Shown: in pieces, positions 52,962-62,451 of the stretch | Layout of the letters: every line of letters starts with the position of its first letter | How positions within the stretch are numbered: the first letter of the stretch is position 1 | Origin: Croceicoccus naphthovorans | GTDB taxonomy: Bacteria > Pseudomonadota > Alphaproteobacteria > Sphingomonadales > Sphingomonadaceae | Reading direction: 5' to 3' | Length of the DNA stretch: 64,000 nt | NCBI RefSeq assembly: GCF_001028705.1 | Contig: NZ_CP011772.1 | Location: 1 to 64,000, forward strand | The notes under the pieces: model-generated | What the model saw: only the letters and a program-made list of their open reading frames with translations | Told to the model about the DNA's origin: nothing | The model's database searches: none | Program-made: the position numbers and the translations under genes

Positions 52962-53534
52962 ATGGACCTCTCGATCTCGCATGGCCAGGCGCAGCGCTTG
53001 CTTCGCCAGCGCAATCTCCTAGCGATCGGCTGCGCGCTGCTGTTCGGGGTCTGCGTGCTGCTAACGCTGACCGCAGCAAGCCGCGACCGCGAAGTGGTGC
53101 TCCAGCCAGTGCTCGCAAAGCCGCTGACGCTTTCCTCAAGCCATGTCGACAAGGACTATCTCGAGCTGGTCACGCGCGATGCCGCGCTGCTCACGCTCAA
53201 TCGCTCGCCTTCGAACCTGCAGTACTGGATGGAATCGATCCTCGAGATCACCGATCCCAGAACCCACGGCCGGATGAAGGCCGAACTGATGAAGATCATG
53301 AGCGAGCAGAACGGCTCGAACGTCTCTCAGTACTTCACGATTGAAAAACTCACTGTCGATCCCGAGGAGCTGACCAGCGAGGTCAATGGCATACTCCACA
53401 CCGTGGTTGGTTCGAAGGAAGTGACCGCCGAGGCGCGCACCTTTCGCTACGTCTGGTCCTATTCTGGTGTGAGCCTCAAGCTCGCCGGGTTCGGACAGGT
53501 GACCGACAAGGACAAGAGCGGAGGCGAGGCATGA
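52962..53534 (+). CDS. traE: TraE, F-type T4SS bitopic protein
   Basis: A 190-residue protein: a basic N-terminus, one membrane span (LLAIGCALLFGVCVLLTLTA, about 19-38), and a periplasmic VirB8-like domain with KPLTLSSSHVDKDYLELVTR. It starts 1 bp after the traL stop and overlaps traK by 4 nt. Confidence 0.9.
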   Translation: MDLSISHGQAQRLLRQRNLLAIGCALLFGVCVLLTLTAASRDREVVLQPVLAKPLTLSSSHVDKDYLELVTRDAALLTLNRSPSNLQYWMESILEITDPRTHGRMKAELMKIMSEQNGSNVSQYFTIEKLTVDPEELTSEVNGILHTVVGSKEVTAEARTFRYVWSYSGVSLKLAGFGQVTDKDKSGGEA

Positions 53535-54340
53535 TCGCGCCGCTCTCCTTCAATCTCGCCTGGTGCCTAGTTGGTGTCGGCAGCGCACTTGCCGGAAGGC
53601 CGCTCGCCTTCGCCGGCCGCCCGATCGGGGCAATGCTCATCGCGATCGGGCTTGCAAGCCTCGCAAGCCCGGCGCTGGCCGACCAGAACGTGCTCACCGC
53701 CGACAATGGCACGGTGCAATGTGTCGCGTCGGCCAAGGATCTGACTCGTATCAGCCTTGCCGGCGACCAGTTCGCCTCGGTTTCCAAGATATCGACCGGC
53801 AATCCGGCCGAAGACTTCAAGATCGTCAACGAGCCGGTGCGCGGCGACATCTACATATCCGTGCCAGACGGGTTTCCGCGCGCGGCGATCTCGTTCTTTG
53901 GCACGACCCGCAAGGGCTATGTCTACAAGTTCGTCTGCCAGGTGCGAGGGCAGGACGCCGAGCAGGTCTTCGTTGCCAACGAGGCGATCGCTCAAGACAG
54001 CGCGCGCGACTGGGAACTGCGCACATCGCCCGAGGACGCCGCCGTTCGGCTTGCCCAGGCGATGTACCGCGGCGAACCCATCGATGGCTACGACATGCGC
54101 GCTTCGGTGCTTGAGCCGGTGCGGCTTGGCCCGCTCGAAGTCCAGCAGGTCGGCGAATGGCGCGGCGCGGAACTGAAGGGCCTGGTGCTCAAGGTGCGCA
54201 ATGCCGGACGCACGGCGCAGAACCTCGATGAGACCATGCTCGCCGCGCGCGGCAGCCTTGCCTTCATGACCCCCGTGAGCGCCATCGGCCCCGGCGAGGA
54301 AACCGCCGTCTACCTCATCCAGTCGAACGGAGCCCGCTGA
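53531..54340 (+). CDS. traK: TraK, F-type T4SS secretin-like core protein
   Basis: A 269-residue protein. A long hydrophobic N-terminus contains a signal peptide ending SLASPALA at about 50; an internal ATG at 53633 would give a normal-length signal. The periplasmic part (ISLAGDQFASVSKISTGNPA, VVNEPVRGDIYISVP-like) corresponds to VirB9/TraK. With TraB and TraV it forms the outer-membrane core complex. Confidence 0.85.
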   Translation: MIAPLSFNLAWCLVGVGSALAGRPLAFAGRPIGAMLIAIGLASLASPALADQNVLTADNGTVQCVASAKDLTRISLAGDQFASVSKISTGNPAEDFKIVNEPVRGDIYISVPDGFPRAAISFFGTTRKGYVYKFVCQVRGQDAEQVFVANEAIAQDSARDWELRTSPEDAAVRLAQAMYRGEPIDGYDMRASVLEPVRLGPLEVQQVGEWRGAELKGLVLKVRNAGRTAQNLDETMLAARGSLAFMTPVSAIGPGEETAVYLIQSNGAR

Positions 54341-55716
54341 TGGACCTGCGTCGCCTCTTTCAAAAAAGACCAAAGGCTCTCGATCATGCCGATGACGGGT
54401 TCGGCGAAGATGACGACGATACCGCACCGCTCGGCGATGCCATGGCGGCCAACGATGCCGCGCGGCGCAAGCAGATGCTGCTGCTTGGCGGAGCAGGGGC
54501 GGGAGCGCTCATTATCGGCTCGCTCTACATCTTCGACGACGGTCCCGGCAAAGGCGAGGGCGAGCTTGCCGAAGCGGTCGAGGGCGTCTCGGTCGACGAG
54601 ATGGTCAACAAGAACATGGCCGAGAAGGAATGGCGCGCCCAGTCCGAAGCGCAGATGATGTCGATGGACACCAACATGCGCGCGCTGGCCGCCCAGGCCG
54701 AACGCGCCGACCAGCTCGAAGCCCAGCTCGCGCGTGAACAGGGCGGCAGCGTTTCGCCAGAAACCGAGCGCGTGCTGTCCGCCTACCAGGCGGAGAACGA
54801 ACAACTGCGGGCAGCGCTCGCCGCCGCGCGCCAGTCACCGGTCGGCGGCAATGCCGGACCCACTTCGCTCTACGGGCGCACCAGCCCGCCAGGCTACCAG
54901 GTGGCGGGGAGCCCGCGCGGCAATGCCGGTAGCGCCACCCCCGCAGGACAAGCAGCCGCCGCTGCGGCGGGCCTGCAGGGGCGGAGCAGCGAGGTCGCGC
55001 TGGTCTCGTTCGGCGAGGGCGCGGTGAGCAGTAATGGCTCGCCCGTGCCGAAAGGCAATACGGTCTACACCGACAGCGCCAATTACCTGCCGCCCAATTC
55101 GATTGCTCTGGCGCGCGTCATCGTCGGGGTCGACGCCAATGCCGGCGTCCAGAGCCAGACCGATCCGCTGCCCGTGGTGCTGCGCATCACCGGGCCTGCA
55201 CGCTCGGTCTACGACAATGGGCGTCTGCTCACGACCAATATTTCCGGATGCCTGGTAAACGGGGCGGCGCGCGGAGACCTTTCTTCGGAAAAGGTCTACG
55301 TCAAGCTCCAGCGCATGACCTGCCCGCAGCCCAACGGGCGCTACGCGGTCTCCGAAGTAAAGGGGTTCATAGCCTTTGGCGGCAAGACCGGGGTCAGGGG
55401 CCGGGTGGTCAGCCGCGAGGGCGCACTGGTCGGCCAGGCGTTCCTTGCCGGGCTTGCCGGAGGGTTCGGCCGCGGGTTCTCGGCAAACACCAGTTCGATC
55501 CTTACCGGCACCAATGTCACCGTCGATGGCAAGCGCCAGCGGCTCGGCACCGGCGAGATTCTCGAGGGAGGCCTCGGCGAGGGCGTCGCGACCTCGGCCG
55601 ACATGGTCTCCAAATATCTGATCGAGCGGGCCGAACAGTACCAGCCCGTGATCGAGATGCCGACCGGCATCGATGTCGAAATCGTCTTCCTCGAAGGCGT
55701 GTTCATCAACGGATGA
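54340..55716 (+). CDS. traB: TraB, F-type T4SS core scaffold (VirB10-like)
   Basis: A 458-residue protein: an acidic cytosolic N-terminus, a membrane span at about 46-62 (LLLGGAGAGALIIGSLYIF), a coiled-coil (SMDTNMRALAAQAERADQLE), then a TrbI/VirB10 barrel domain (SIALARVIVGVDANAGVQSQ, LLTTNISGCLVNGAARGDLS, GLAGGFGRGFSANTSSI). It spans both membranes. Its ATG overlaps the traK TGA by 1 nt. Confidence 0.92.
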   Translation: MDLRRLFQKRPKALDHADDGFGEDDDDTAPLGDAMAANDAARRKQMLLLGGAGAGALIIGSLYIFDDGPGKGEGELAEAVEGVSVDEMVNKNMAEKEWRAQSEAQMMSMDTNMRALAAQAERADQLEAQLAREQGGSVSPETERVLSAYQAENEQLRAALAAARQSPVGGNAGPTSLYGRTSPPGYQVAGSPRGNAGSATPAGQAAAAAAGLQGRSSEVALVSFGEGAVSSNGSPVPKGNTVYTDSANYLPPNSIALARVIVGVDANAGVQSQTDPLPVVLRITGPARSVYDNGRLLTTNISGCLVNGAARGDLSSEKVYVKLQRMTCPQPNGRYAVSEVKGFIAFGGKTGVRGRVVSREGALVGQAFLAGLAGGFGRGFSANTSSILTGTNVTVDGKRQRLGTGEILEGGLGEGVATSADMVSKYLIERAEQYQPVIEMPTGIDVEIVFLEGVFING

Positions 55717-55724
55717 GGAGGAAG

Positions 55725-56588
55725 ATGATGCAGTTCAAACGCCTTGGCTGGGCCCTGTCGGCCATCGCGCTCGGAAGCGGCGCCTCGCTGGTCTGGGCCA
55801 ATGCCGGTGAGGGCAAGCGCGCGCAGCCTTCCAACGTCGATACGGCGGTTGCCCAGCTGCTCAAGACGCGCCTGCCACGCACGCAGGTCTCGAAGATCGA
55901 TTGCCAGGTGGTCGAGGGAATCTGCGAAGTGACTGCGGGCTCGCAGCTCTTCTATGTCGACAGGAGTGCGCGCTACCTCCTGATCGGGCGGGTCTATGAC
56001 ATGGAAACGCGCCAGGACCTCACCGCCGTGCGCCTGCTCGAAGTCAATCCCGACCTGCTGGTTGGCGGCGCGGCAGGACGCCGGCGCGAAGCCGAGGACG
56101 TCGAAGCGCCCCGGCGCGGGATCAGCACGGCCGCCACAGCCAGAACGGCTGCGACCGGCAACCCCCGGACGATGTCGCTTGCCGCACTGCCCGAGGCCGG
56201 CGGCATCGTCTGGGGCAACCCTTCGGGCAAGACAGTGACTGTCTTCAGCGATTTTCGCTGCGGCTATTGCCGCGCGCTCGCGAGTGAACTCGAAGCGATG
56301 AATGTGCGGGTGATCGAGCGGCCGATTTCGCTGCTTGGCAGCCGCGATCTGGCCAACCAGGTGTTCTGCGCGCGCGACCGGCGCAAGGCGATCAAGGCAG
56401 CCTATGCCGGGGCACCGATCATCGGCAGTAGCCCCTGCGACACCTCGCCGCTCGATGCCAACGAGCGCTTCGCGCGCGAGCAGGGGATTGCCGGAACGCC
56501 GGTGATCGTGCGCTCTGACGGCGCGGTAATCGAAGGCTTCCGTCCGCGCGCCGTCCTCGAGACCTGGCTCAAGGGAGCCTCTTCGTGA
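55725..56588 (+). CDS. dsbC: DsbC-like thiol:disulfide protein of the tra operon
   Basis: A 287-residue periplasmic protein; GAGGAGGAAG precedes the ATG. Signal peptide about 1-27 (ALSAIALGSGASLVWANA). A DsbC dimerisation-like region (TRLPRTQVSKIDCQVVEGIC) precedes a thioredoxin domain with active site CGYC (FSDFRCGYCRAL, near 178-181) and the cis-Pro loop GIAGTPVIV. It probably folds the cysteine-rich TraU, TraN and TrbC-type proteins. Confidence 0.88.
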   Translation: MMQFKRLGWALSAIALGSGASLVWANAGEGKRAQPSNVDTAVAQLLKTRLPRTQVSKIDCQVVEGICEVTAGSQLFYVDRSARYLLIGRVYDMETRQDLTAVRLLEVNPDLLVGGAAGRRREAEDVEAPRRGISTAATARTAATGNPRTMSLAALPEAGGIVWGNPSGKTVTVFSDFRCGYCRALASELEAMNVRVIERPISLLGSRDLANQVFCARDRRKAIKAAYAGAPIIGSSPCDTSPLDANERFAREQGIAGTPVIVRSDGAVIEGFRPRAVLETWLKGASS

Positions 56589-57760
56589 CCCTGCTTGCCA
56601 GACCCGAACTGGCGAGCCTGCGTCGTGCGGTCGGGCGTCGCTCGAGAGGGCAGGTGCGGATACCCGCCGGCGATCTCGGTCGCGAGCTGGCTATCGCCCT
56701 GTGGCGCGATGTCGCAACCGCGTTCTCGCCGGGTAAGGGCAGGGTGCTGACCGACCAGGAATGCGCTCATCTGCGTCAACGTGCCTGGCGATTTTCGCAT
56801 GGATATGTCGCCCTGTCCGATAGCCCGCTCACGCTCGACCAGGGCCTGGCCCTCTGGGCGCTTGCATGTCAGCTCGGTGAGCTTGCGACTGGCGAACCGC
56901 GCTCGCGGTTTCTCCGCGCGGCGGGCGTTGCCGCCTTCGGGCTTGCCGCGACCCAGCTCGCCGCCTGCACAACCTTTCTGGGCAGCAACGTCAAAGGCAG
57001 TTTTTCGTGCAGCGCGCCGGGCGGCACCTGCGCGCCATCGACAGTGATCGACGACCAGGCATTGAGCCTGATCCAGAACGCGCGGCCCATGGTGCCCGAA
57101 ACCCGGTTTCCCGCAGGACCGACCTTCGAGGGGCAACCCCGGCGTTCCAGCACCAGGACCTCCGCCAGCGGGCAGGAAGGCCGGGGCAGACTCGCCGCCG
57201 TGCGCCCTGACCTGGTCCATCGCGAGCGCAGGGTGCTCAAGGTCGTGTTTCCTTCCTATGTCGATGGTGCGGGCAATTTCCATGAACCGCGTGTCGTCCA
57301 CACGGTCGCCGACGAAGGCGGGTGGATGCAGCTTTCCGCTGTCGCGCCGACCCCGGTACTGGCAACATCAGGCACCGGCCCTTCGATCCCCGAAGCGTCC
57401 GCCGCAATGCCCGCCGGGTCTGTTGAGCCGACCCTGGCGGCTAGCGGGCTTGCACCCGCCGGACCTCCAGACCCCCGTGTTGTTGCCGCTGCCCGGGCAA
57501 GAGGCACCGCCGCGCGCACCGCCAACCCGATCGATGCGATCAAGGCCGAAGTCGATGCGCGCCTTGGCCAGAGTGCCAAAGCGCCCGGTGGACTTATGGC
57601 ATCACCTGGACTCGCCGCATCGCCTGCAGATGTGCAGCCCGCAGAGGGCACTGCGGAGCAAGCAGCCTCGCGTCCTAAAGGGGCATCGCAGCCTCCTGCG
57701 ACCGGCGAGGCCACATCGATCAACCCGCCCGCATCCTTTCCCGCCGTCGAGGAGGATTGA
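56585..57760 (+). CDS. traV: TraV-like lipoprotein with an unusual N-terminal extension
   Basis: A 391-residue frame. Residues 1-115 are soluble-looking (LASLRRAVGRRSRGQVRIPA, GLALWALACQLGELATGEP). A signal/lipobox appears only at about 118-129 (GVAAFGLAATQLAAC), followed by the TraV pattern GSNVKGSFSCSAPGGTC. The rest is long, Ala/Pro-rich and low-complexity. TraV is normally a lipoprotein of 170-320 aa that starts with its signal, so this is a fusion or hides an internal start; no ATG, GTG or TTG lies directly before the signal. It overlaps dsbC by 4 nt. Confidence 0.7.
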   Translation: MTLLARPELASLRRAVGRRSRGQVRIPAGDLGRELAIALWRDVATAFSPGKGRVLTDQECAHLRQRAWRFSHGYVALSDSPLTLDQGLALWALACQLGELATGEPRSRFLRAAGVAAFGLAATQLAACTTFLGSNVKGSFSCSAPGGTCAPSTVIDDQALSLIQNARPMVPETRFPAGPTFEGQPRRSSTRTSASGQEGRGRLAAVRPDLVHRERRVLKVVFPSYVDGAGNFHEPRVVHTVADEGGWMQLSAVAPTPVLATSGTGPSIPEASAAMPAGSVEPTLAASGLAPAGPPDPRVVAAARARGTAARTANPIDAIKAEVDARLGQSAKAPGGLMASPGLAASPADVQPAEGTAEQAASRPKGASQPPATGEATSINPPASFPAVEED

Positions 57761-57765
57761 TAGCC

Positions 57766-60387
57766 ATGGCGCGGCGCGGTTTCTGGGAGAGCTTTCTCGA
57801 TCTCGTCTTCGGCGAAAGCGCGCGGCCCGAGGCCGAGCGCCCGCTGCTTGGCGCACCGATGCTGTCGAACTGGCTTCCCTACCGCAGCTACGACGCCAAG
57901 GCGCGGATGTTCATCAACACCGAGTCGATCGGGTTCATCCTCGAACTCGCGCCGATGATGGGCGCCGACGAGCGCAGCGGTGAAATCCTCACGCAGTTCC
58001 TCTCCGACGCTGTGCCGTCGGGCTGCGAGATCCAGCTGATCCACTGGCAAAGTCCCTCGGTGGGTGAGCGCATCGCCGACTGGGTCATGCCGCGCGTTGC
58101 CGCCAAGGGGGTCTATGGCCGTGCAGCCGAGCACCGTGCACGCTGGCTGCGGCGCGGGGCATGGATGTCGATCTCGCGCGACGCGCCCTTCTACCTGCGT
58201 TCGCACCGCGTGATCCTCTCGGTCGGAGCCTCGCTGCGCTCGTCAACTGGGGCCGACGCATTATCGACCGTGCGCGAAAGCCTGATGGGGACCTTGCAGG
58301 CGCTTTCGATCCCCGCACGCGAAATGGGTCCGGTCGAGCTTATCGCTTTCCTCGATGATTTCCTCTGTCCCTCGGTCGACAATGCCGACCGGCCCGAACA
58401 CTATTCCGAACTCGATCCGATCAATGTCCAGTGCATCCGCCGCGACCTCGAAACAAGGATCACGCCAGAGCGGATCGTTCTCAGAACCGAGCGCTTTCGC
58501 CCCACTGGGGAGAAGCATGACGGCGTCCCCGTCATCGGCGAGGTTGTGCCCGACGCCTTCGACTGGCGCTTCTTCGGAGTGCGGCACTTGCCCAAACAGT
58601 GGGCGCCCTGGGACGTGCAGAAGATCATCGGCGACATGGTCAACGACAAGCTGCGTTTCGGCTGCAATGTCATGACCGTGCTGGCGCTGGCTTTCCAGGA
58701 CGAGGAGGCGGTCGCCTCGCGCACCGGGCTCAAGGTCATGCGCACAACCAGCCTGGCGGATTCGCGATCCGCGCGCTTCCTGCCCCAGCTCTCCGATCAG
58801 CGCGACGAATGGCAATATGTGCAATCCGAGATCCGCCAGGGCCGCAAGCTGGCGCAGGTCTACTACGGCGTCGGCGCGCTCTCCCCGCTCGGCAAAGGCG
58901 ACGTCAACGAGCGGCTCGTGAAGTCGGTCTACAAGGCTGCCGGTTGGGACCTGATCGACGAGCGCTACCTCCAGGTGATGGGACTGCTTGCCGCGATGCC
59001 GTTGTCGTTGCCCAACGGGCTTTCCGCCGACCTGAAGCGCATGAAGCGTTTTCGCACCATGCTCACCACCACCGCCGCAGCGATCGCGCCGGTCCAGGGC
59101 GAGCCGCTGGGCGGGACGATCCCGCATGTCCTGCTGGTGGGGCGGCGAGGGCAGCCCTTCTTCTGGTCGCCGTTCCAGAACCAGGCGGGAAATCACAATG
59201 TCGCGGTCTTCGGCAAGTCGGGTTCGGGCAAATCGGTGTTCCTGCAGGATGTCTGCGCCGCGATGTCGGGCGCAGGCGCCAAGGTCATTGTCATCGACGA
59301 CGGCCGTTCGTTCGAACACATGGCGAAAGCCTTCGGCGGCGCCTTCGTCGAGTTCCGTTTGTCTGCAGGCTTCTCGCTCAACCCCTTCGACATGATCGAT
59401 GCCGCGGCGCTCACCGACGATGCGGACGGCGAGGACTACGAGGTCGAATGCCTTGCCATGCTCAAGGCCATCGTCGGGCAGATGGCGCGCCAGCAGGACC
59501 GGCTCTCGGACACCGAGCGTGGGCTTATCGATTCGGCGGTGAGTTCAGTCTGGCGCGAGCATCAGCGCGAAGGGACCATCGACCACGTCGCTGCCGCGCT
59601 GCGCGCTTTGCCATCGCCCTTCGCCGGCGATCTCGCCGATGCGATGGCGCCATTCCTGAAAGGGGGCACTTACGGGCGCTTCTTTACCGGGGCCTGTTCG
59701 ATCGATCTTTCTGCCGGGCTCACCGTGTTCGAGCTTTCGGACCTTTCCTCGAAGCCCGAACTGCGCTCGGTCGCGCTTACCGCGCTCATGTTCCTGACGC
59801 TTCGCGTCATGCGCGATCTCAACCGCTCGGTGCCCAAGCTCACGATGATCGACGAGGCCTGGCAGCTCCTGGGTGGCGGGCAGATGGGCCAGGCGATCGA
59901 GACCTATGCGCGCACCTGCCGCAAATATGGCGGGGCGCTCGTTACCGCGACGCAATCGCTCAACGATTTCTACAAGTCCGAGGGCTCGCTGGCGGCGCTG
60001 GAAAACTCAGACTGGTCGGTGGTGCTCCAGCAGAAGGAAGAGACGATCAACGATCTCGCGCGCCACCAGCGCTTCGAGATGGACCGCTATACCGAGACCC
60101 TGCTGCGGTCGCTGAAGCGCAACGGCACAGAATATTCCGATGTGCTCATCAAGGGTCCGGAAACGCTCTGCGTTGGCCGCCTCGTGCTCGATCCTTATTC
60201 GGCAACGCTCTATTCCTCGAGCCCGCGCGTGTTCTCCGCGATCGAGGAGCTTGTGAAGAGCGGGATGGCGCTGCCCGATGCAATCGAGCGGATTGCCTTT
60301 CCCGACTTCGTTCCGCCCGAACCGGGTGCGCCCGATTTTCATGAAGGCGAAGTTGCAGGCGGCTTCCAGCAGGAGGCGGCAGAATGA
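57766..60387 (+). CDS. traC: TraC, F-type T4SS ATPase (VirB4-like)
   Basis: An 873-residue ATPase; GAGGAGGAT precedes the ATG. The N-terminal TraC_F_IV domain (WLPYRSYDAKARMFINTESI) and the AAA core are complete: Walker A FGKSGSGKS at about 482-490, Walker B LTMIDEAWQLL near 693, and TATQSLNDFYKSEGSLAALE downstream. It energises pilus assembly and DNA transfer at the inner membrane. Confidence 0.95.
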   Translation: MARRGFWESFLDLVFGESARPEAERPLLGAPMLSNWLPYRSYDAKARMFINTESIGFILELAPMMGADERSGEILTQFLSDAVPSGCEIQLIHWQSPSVGERIADWVMPRVAAKGVYGRAAEHRARWLRRGAWMSISRDAPFYLRSHRVILSVGASLRSSTGADALSTVRESLMGTLQALSIPAREMGPVELIAFLDDFLCPSVDNADRPEHYSELDPINVQCIRRDLETRITPERIVLRTERFRPTGEKHDGVPVIGEVVPDAFDWRFFGVRHLPKQWAPWDVQKIIGDMVNDKLRFGCNVMTVLALAFQDEEAVASRTGLKVMRTTSLADSRSARFLPQLSDQRDEWQYVQSEIRQGRKLAQVYYGVGALSPLGKGDVNERLVKSVYKAAGWDLIDERYLQVMGLLAAMPLSLPNGLSADLKRMKRFRTMLTTTAAAIAPVQGEPLGGTIPHVLLVGRRGQPFFWSPFQNQAGNHNVAVFGKSGSGKSVFLQDVCAAMSGAGAKVIVIDDGRSFEHMAKAFGGAFVEFRLSAGFSLNPFDMIDAAALTDDADGEDYEVECLAMLKAIVGQMARQQDRLSDTERGLIDSAVSSVWREHQREGTIDHVAAALRALPSPFAGDLADAMAPFLKGGTYGRFFTGACSIDLSAGLTVFELSDLSSKPELRSVALTALMFLTLRVMRDLNRSVPKLTMIDEAWQLLGGGQMGQAIETYARTCRKYGGALVTATQSLNDFYKSEGSLAALENSDWSVVLQQKEETINDLARHQRFEMDRYTETLLRSLKRNGTEYSDVLIKGPETLCVGRLVLDPYSATLYSSSPRVFSAIEELVKSGMALPDAIERIAFPDFVPPEPGAPDFHEGEVAGGFQQEAAE

Positions 60388-60752
60388 GCGTGCCTGTCGC
60401 TCCTGCGCGGACCGCCGCACGAGAGCGCTGGTGGGCGAGGGCCTGCTATGTGACGCTCAGGCTTTGTGGGTGGCTCGCGGTCTGCGTGGCGTTCGTTGCG
60501 GCATGCTGGGCGCTGTTCTTTGCCGCGCTTGGCGAGTTCACTTTCGCAGGGCTGGTGCTTCATCTCGACAATTTCGCGGACCGCTACATCAGCGCCGATC
60601 CGCTGCGTCAGGCCGCGTTTCGCGCGCAGTTCTGGCTCGCTTCGGGCGCGGTGTTCCTCGTTGTCGCGGTGCTGCGCCTGCCCGTGCTTATCCAATCAAT
60701 CGCACCCAGCAAGGAGAGGCCCGATGGCCAGGAACACGCCGCCGGCCGGTAA
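60384..60752 (+). CDS. Two-span membrane protein of the tra operon
   Basis: A 122-residue protein with spans at about 30-52 (LAVCVAFVAACWALFFAALG) and 85-104 (WLASGAVFLVVAVLRLPVLI) and a periplasmic loop HLDNFADRYISADPLR. It overlaps traC by 4 nt and trbI by 29 nt. I do not recognise a counterpart in the F plasmid; it appears to be lineage-specific. Confidence 0.65.
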   Translation: MSVPVAPARTAARERWWARACYVTLRLCGWLAVCVAFVAACWALFFAALGEFTFAGLVLHLDNFADRYISADPLRQAAFRAQFWLASGAVFLVVAVLRLPVLIQSIAPSKERPDGQEHAAGR

Positions 60753-61296
60753 CGGGCCGCTGTTCGATGACAGGTCCGAAGAGGGGGCTGATGCATTGGC
60801 GTCGAAGCCCAGGCGCCGCGTGCCGCGCAATCTTGGCCTCGTCCCGGTCGCGCTTGTGGTCGCACTGGTTGGAACGGGCCTGTGGGGCGCGTGGGTGACG
60901 AAGGAACTGCTAGCCGATTCCGCCCTGCCGCCGATCGCCAAGGTTCAGCTCTCCACTATCGTCGGCGAATATGTCCAGGCGCAGGCGCGCTCGGCAACCC
61001 CGCCCGACCAGGTGACCGCCGAGACCCGCGCATTCATGGCCGAGATCGAGCGCAACCTGAAAGCGCGCGGGGCTCATGGCCAGACTGTGCTGGTGGGCGA
61101 GGCGGTGCTCGCCGGCGACGTTCCCGACATCACCGCCGATCTGCGCCGCGAGATCTATGCCAGGGTCAAGATGCCGCAGCCTGCTGCGGCCGATGCCGGC
61201 GACGTCATGGGCGCCATGCGGGCTGCCATCGCCGCGCCCGCCGGGGAGGCTGGGTCTGGCATTATCGGAGGGGCGGCCAATGCCCCCGTCAACTGA
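60724..61296 (+). CDS. trbI: TrbI, F-type conjugation protein
   Basis: A 190-residue protein; AAGGAGAGG precedes the ATG. A cytosolic N-terminus, one span (LGLVPVALVVALVGTGLWGA, about 38-57) and a periplasmic helical domain (AKVQLSTIVGEYVQAQARSA). The F-type TrbI family sits between traC and traW, exactly as here. It is thought to affect pilus retraction. Confidence 0.8.
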   Translation: MARNTPPAGNGPLFDDRSEEGADALASKPRRRVPRNLGLVPVALVVALVGTGLWGAWVTKELLADSALPPIAKVQLSTIVGEYVQAQARSATPPDQVTAETRAFMAEIERNLKARGAHGQTVLVGEAVLAGDVPDITADLRREIYARVKMPQPAAADAGDVMGAMRAAIAAPAGEAGSGIIGGAANAPVN

Positions 61297-61798
61297 ACAC
61301 TCGCACCAGGTCCGGCGCTGGCTGGCGATCGGAGGCCTGGGGCTATGCCTTGCCGGGAGCTCAGCGCTCGCCGCCTGGCGCGACGAGCATGTGCTGCTCA
61401 TCAACACCACGCAGTCGCTGCCCAACTGGGCATTCTGGGTCGACCGCAGCCGCGTTCCCCAGCGCGGCGACTTTGTTGTGTTCAATCCGCCGCGCACGCC
61501 GCTAATCGTTGCGCATTTCGGCAAAGCACCGGCACCTTTCGCAAAGCGCGTGCTTGGCATGCCGGGCGATTTCGTCACGCGCGACGGGTCCGTGGTGCGG
61601 ATCGACGGACGCGAGGTCGCAAGGCTCAAGGCCTTCAGCAAGCGCGGTGAGAAGCTCGTGCCCGGTCCAGTGGGGCGCATCCCCGAGCATTGCTATTACG
61701 TTGGCACCGCGCATGCCGACGGGTTCGACAGCCGCTATTCCGATGTGGGCTTTGTCTGCCGGGACAGGATCGTTGGCACCGGGGACTCGGTGCTGTGA
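61280..61798 (+). CDS. S26 family signal peptidase of the tra operon (TraF-like)
   Basis: A 172-residue S26 protease: one N-terminal span, then TTQSLPNWAFWVDR (candidate nucleophile Ser), RGDFVVFNPPRTP, and KRVLGMPGDFVTRDG (catalytic Lys). Members with this layout mature the conjugative pilin in IncP-type systems; here it may process the TraA-like pilin. It overlaps trbI by 17 nt and traW by 4 nt. Confidence 0.85.
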   Translation: MPPSTEHSHQVRRWLAIGGLGLCLAGSSALAAWRDEHVLLINTTQSLPNWAFWVDRSRVPQRGDFVVFNPPRTPLIVAHFGKAPAPFAKRVLGMPGDFVTRDGSVVRIDGREVARLKAFSKRGEKLVPGPVGRIPEHCYYVGTAHADGFDSRYSDVGFVCRDRIVGTGDSVL

Positions 61799-62451
61799 GC
61801 CTGCGCCGTCGCCTTGTGCTCGGTATGGGACTTGGTTTGGCGGCAGGCTGGCCTGCGGCGTCCATGCTGCAGGCCGCCGACCATGGCCAGATGGGCCAGA
61901 CTTTCCCGATCATCGAGGAAGACCTGCTCGCCACCATCGAAGCAAGGCTGAGGACGCTCGAAGCTTCGGGCCAGATCGAAGACCTGCAACGGCGGATGCA
62001 GCAGCAGGCGACGATGAGCGTGCGGCGACCAAAACCGGTTGCGGGACTTTCGGCAGCAAGCGAGCGGCGACAATGGCTGTTCGATCCCTCGATCGTGCTC
62101 GAAGCCGATATCCGCGATGCCGAGAACAATCTGATCGCTACACGCGGCACGCGGGTCAACCCGCTCGACCATGTCTCGCTCGGACAGGACCTGGTCTTCA
62201 TCGATGGCACGGTTCCGGCGCAGATCGACTGGGCCGTGCGCGAGCATAGCGCCCAGACCGCCAAGATCATCTTTGTTGCCGGCTCGCCGTTCGACATGAT
62301 GAAGCCGCACCAGCGCCGGTTCTGGTTTGACCAAGGTGGCCGTCTGACGACGCGTTTCGGCATCCGCCACACGCCTGCCGTGGTCACATCGGCGGGCAAG
62401 GCGCTGCGGATCACCGAAGTCCCGCTTGGGGGCAAAGGTGGCGCGACATGA
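61795..62451 (+). CDS. traW: TraW, F-type conjugation protein
   Basis: 218 residues from GTG 61795 (overlap GTGA). Signal peptide LVLGMGLGLAAGWPAASML. Then the TraW start MGQTFPIIEEDLLATIEARL, and WLFDPSIVLEADIRDAENNL. Periplasmic; acts with TrbC and TraU in pilus assembly. It ends overlapping the next gene by 4 nt. Confidence 0.88.
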   Translation: MSLRRRLVLGMGLGLAAGWPAASMLQAADHGQMGQTFPIIEEDLLATIEARLRTLEASGQIEDLQRRMQQQATMSVRRPKPVAGLSAASERRQWLFDPSIVLEADIRDAENNLIATRGTRVNPLDHVSLGQDLVFIDGTVPAQIDWAVREHSAQTAKIIFVAGSPFDMMKPHQRRFWFDQGGRLTTRFGIRHTPAVVTSAGKALRITEVPLGGKGGAT

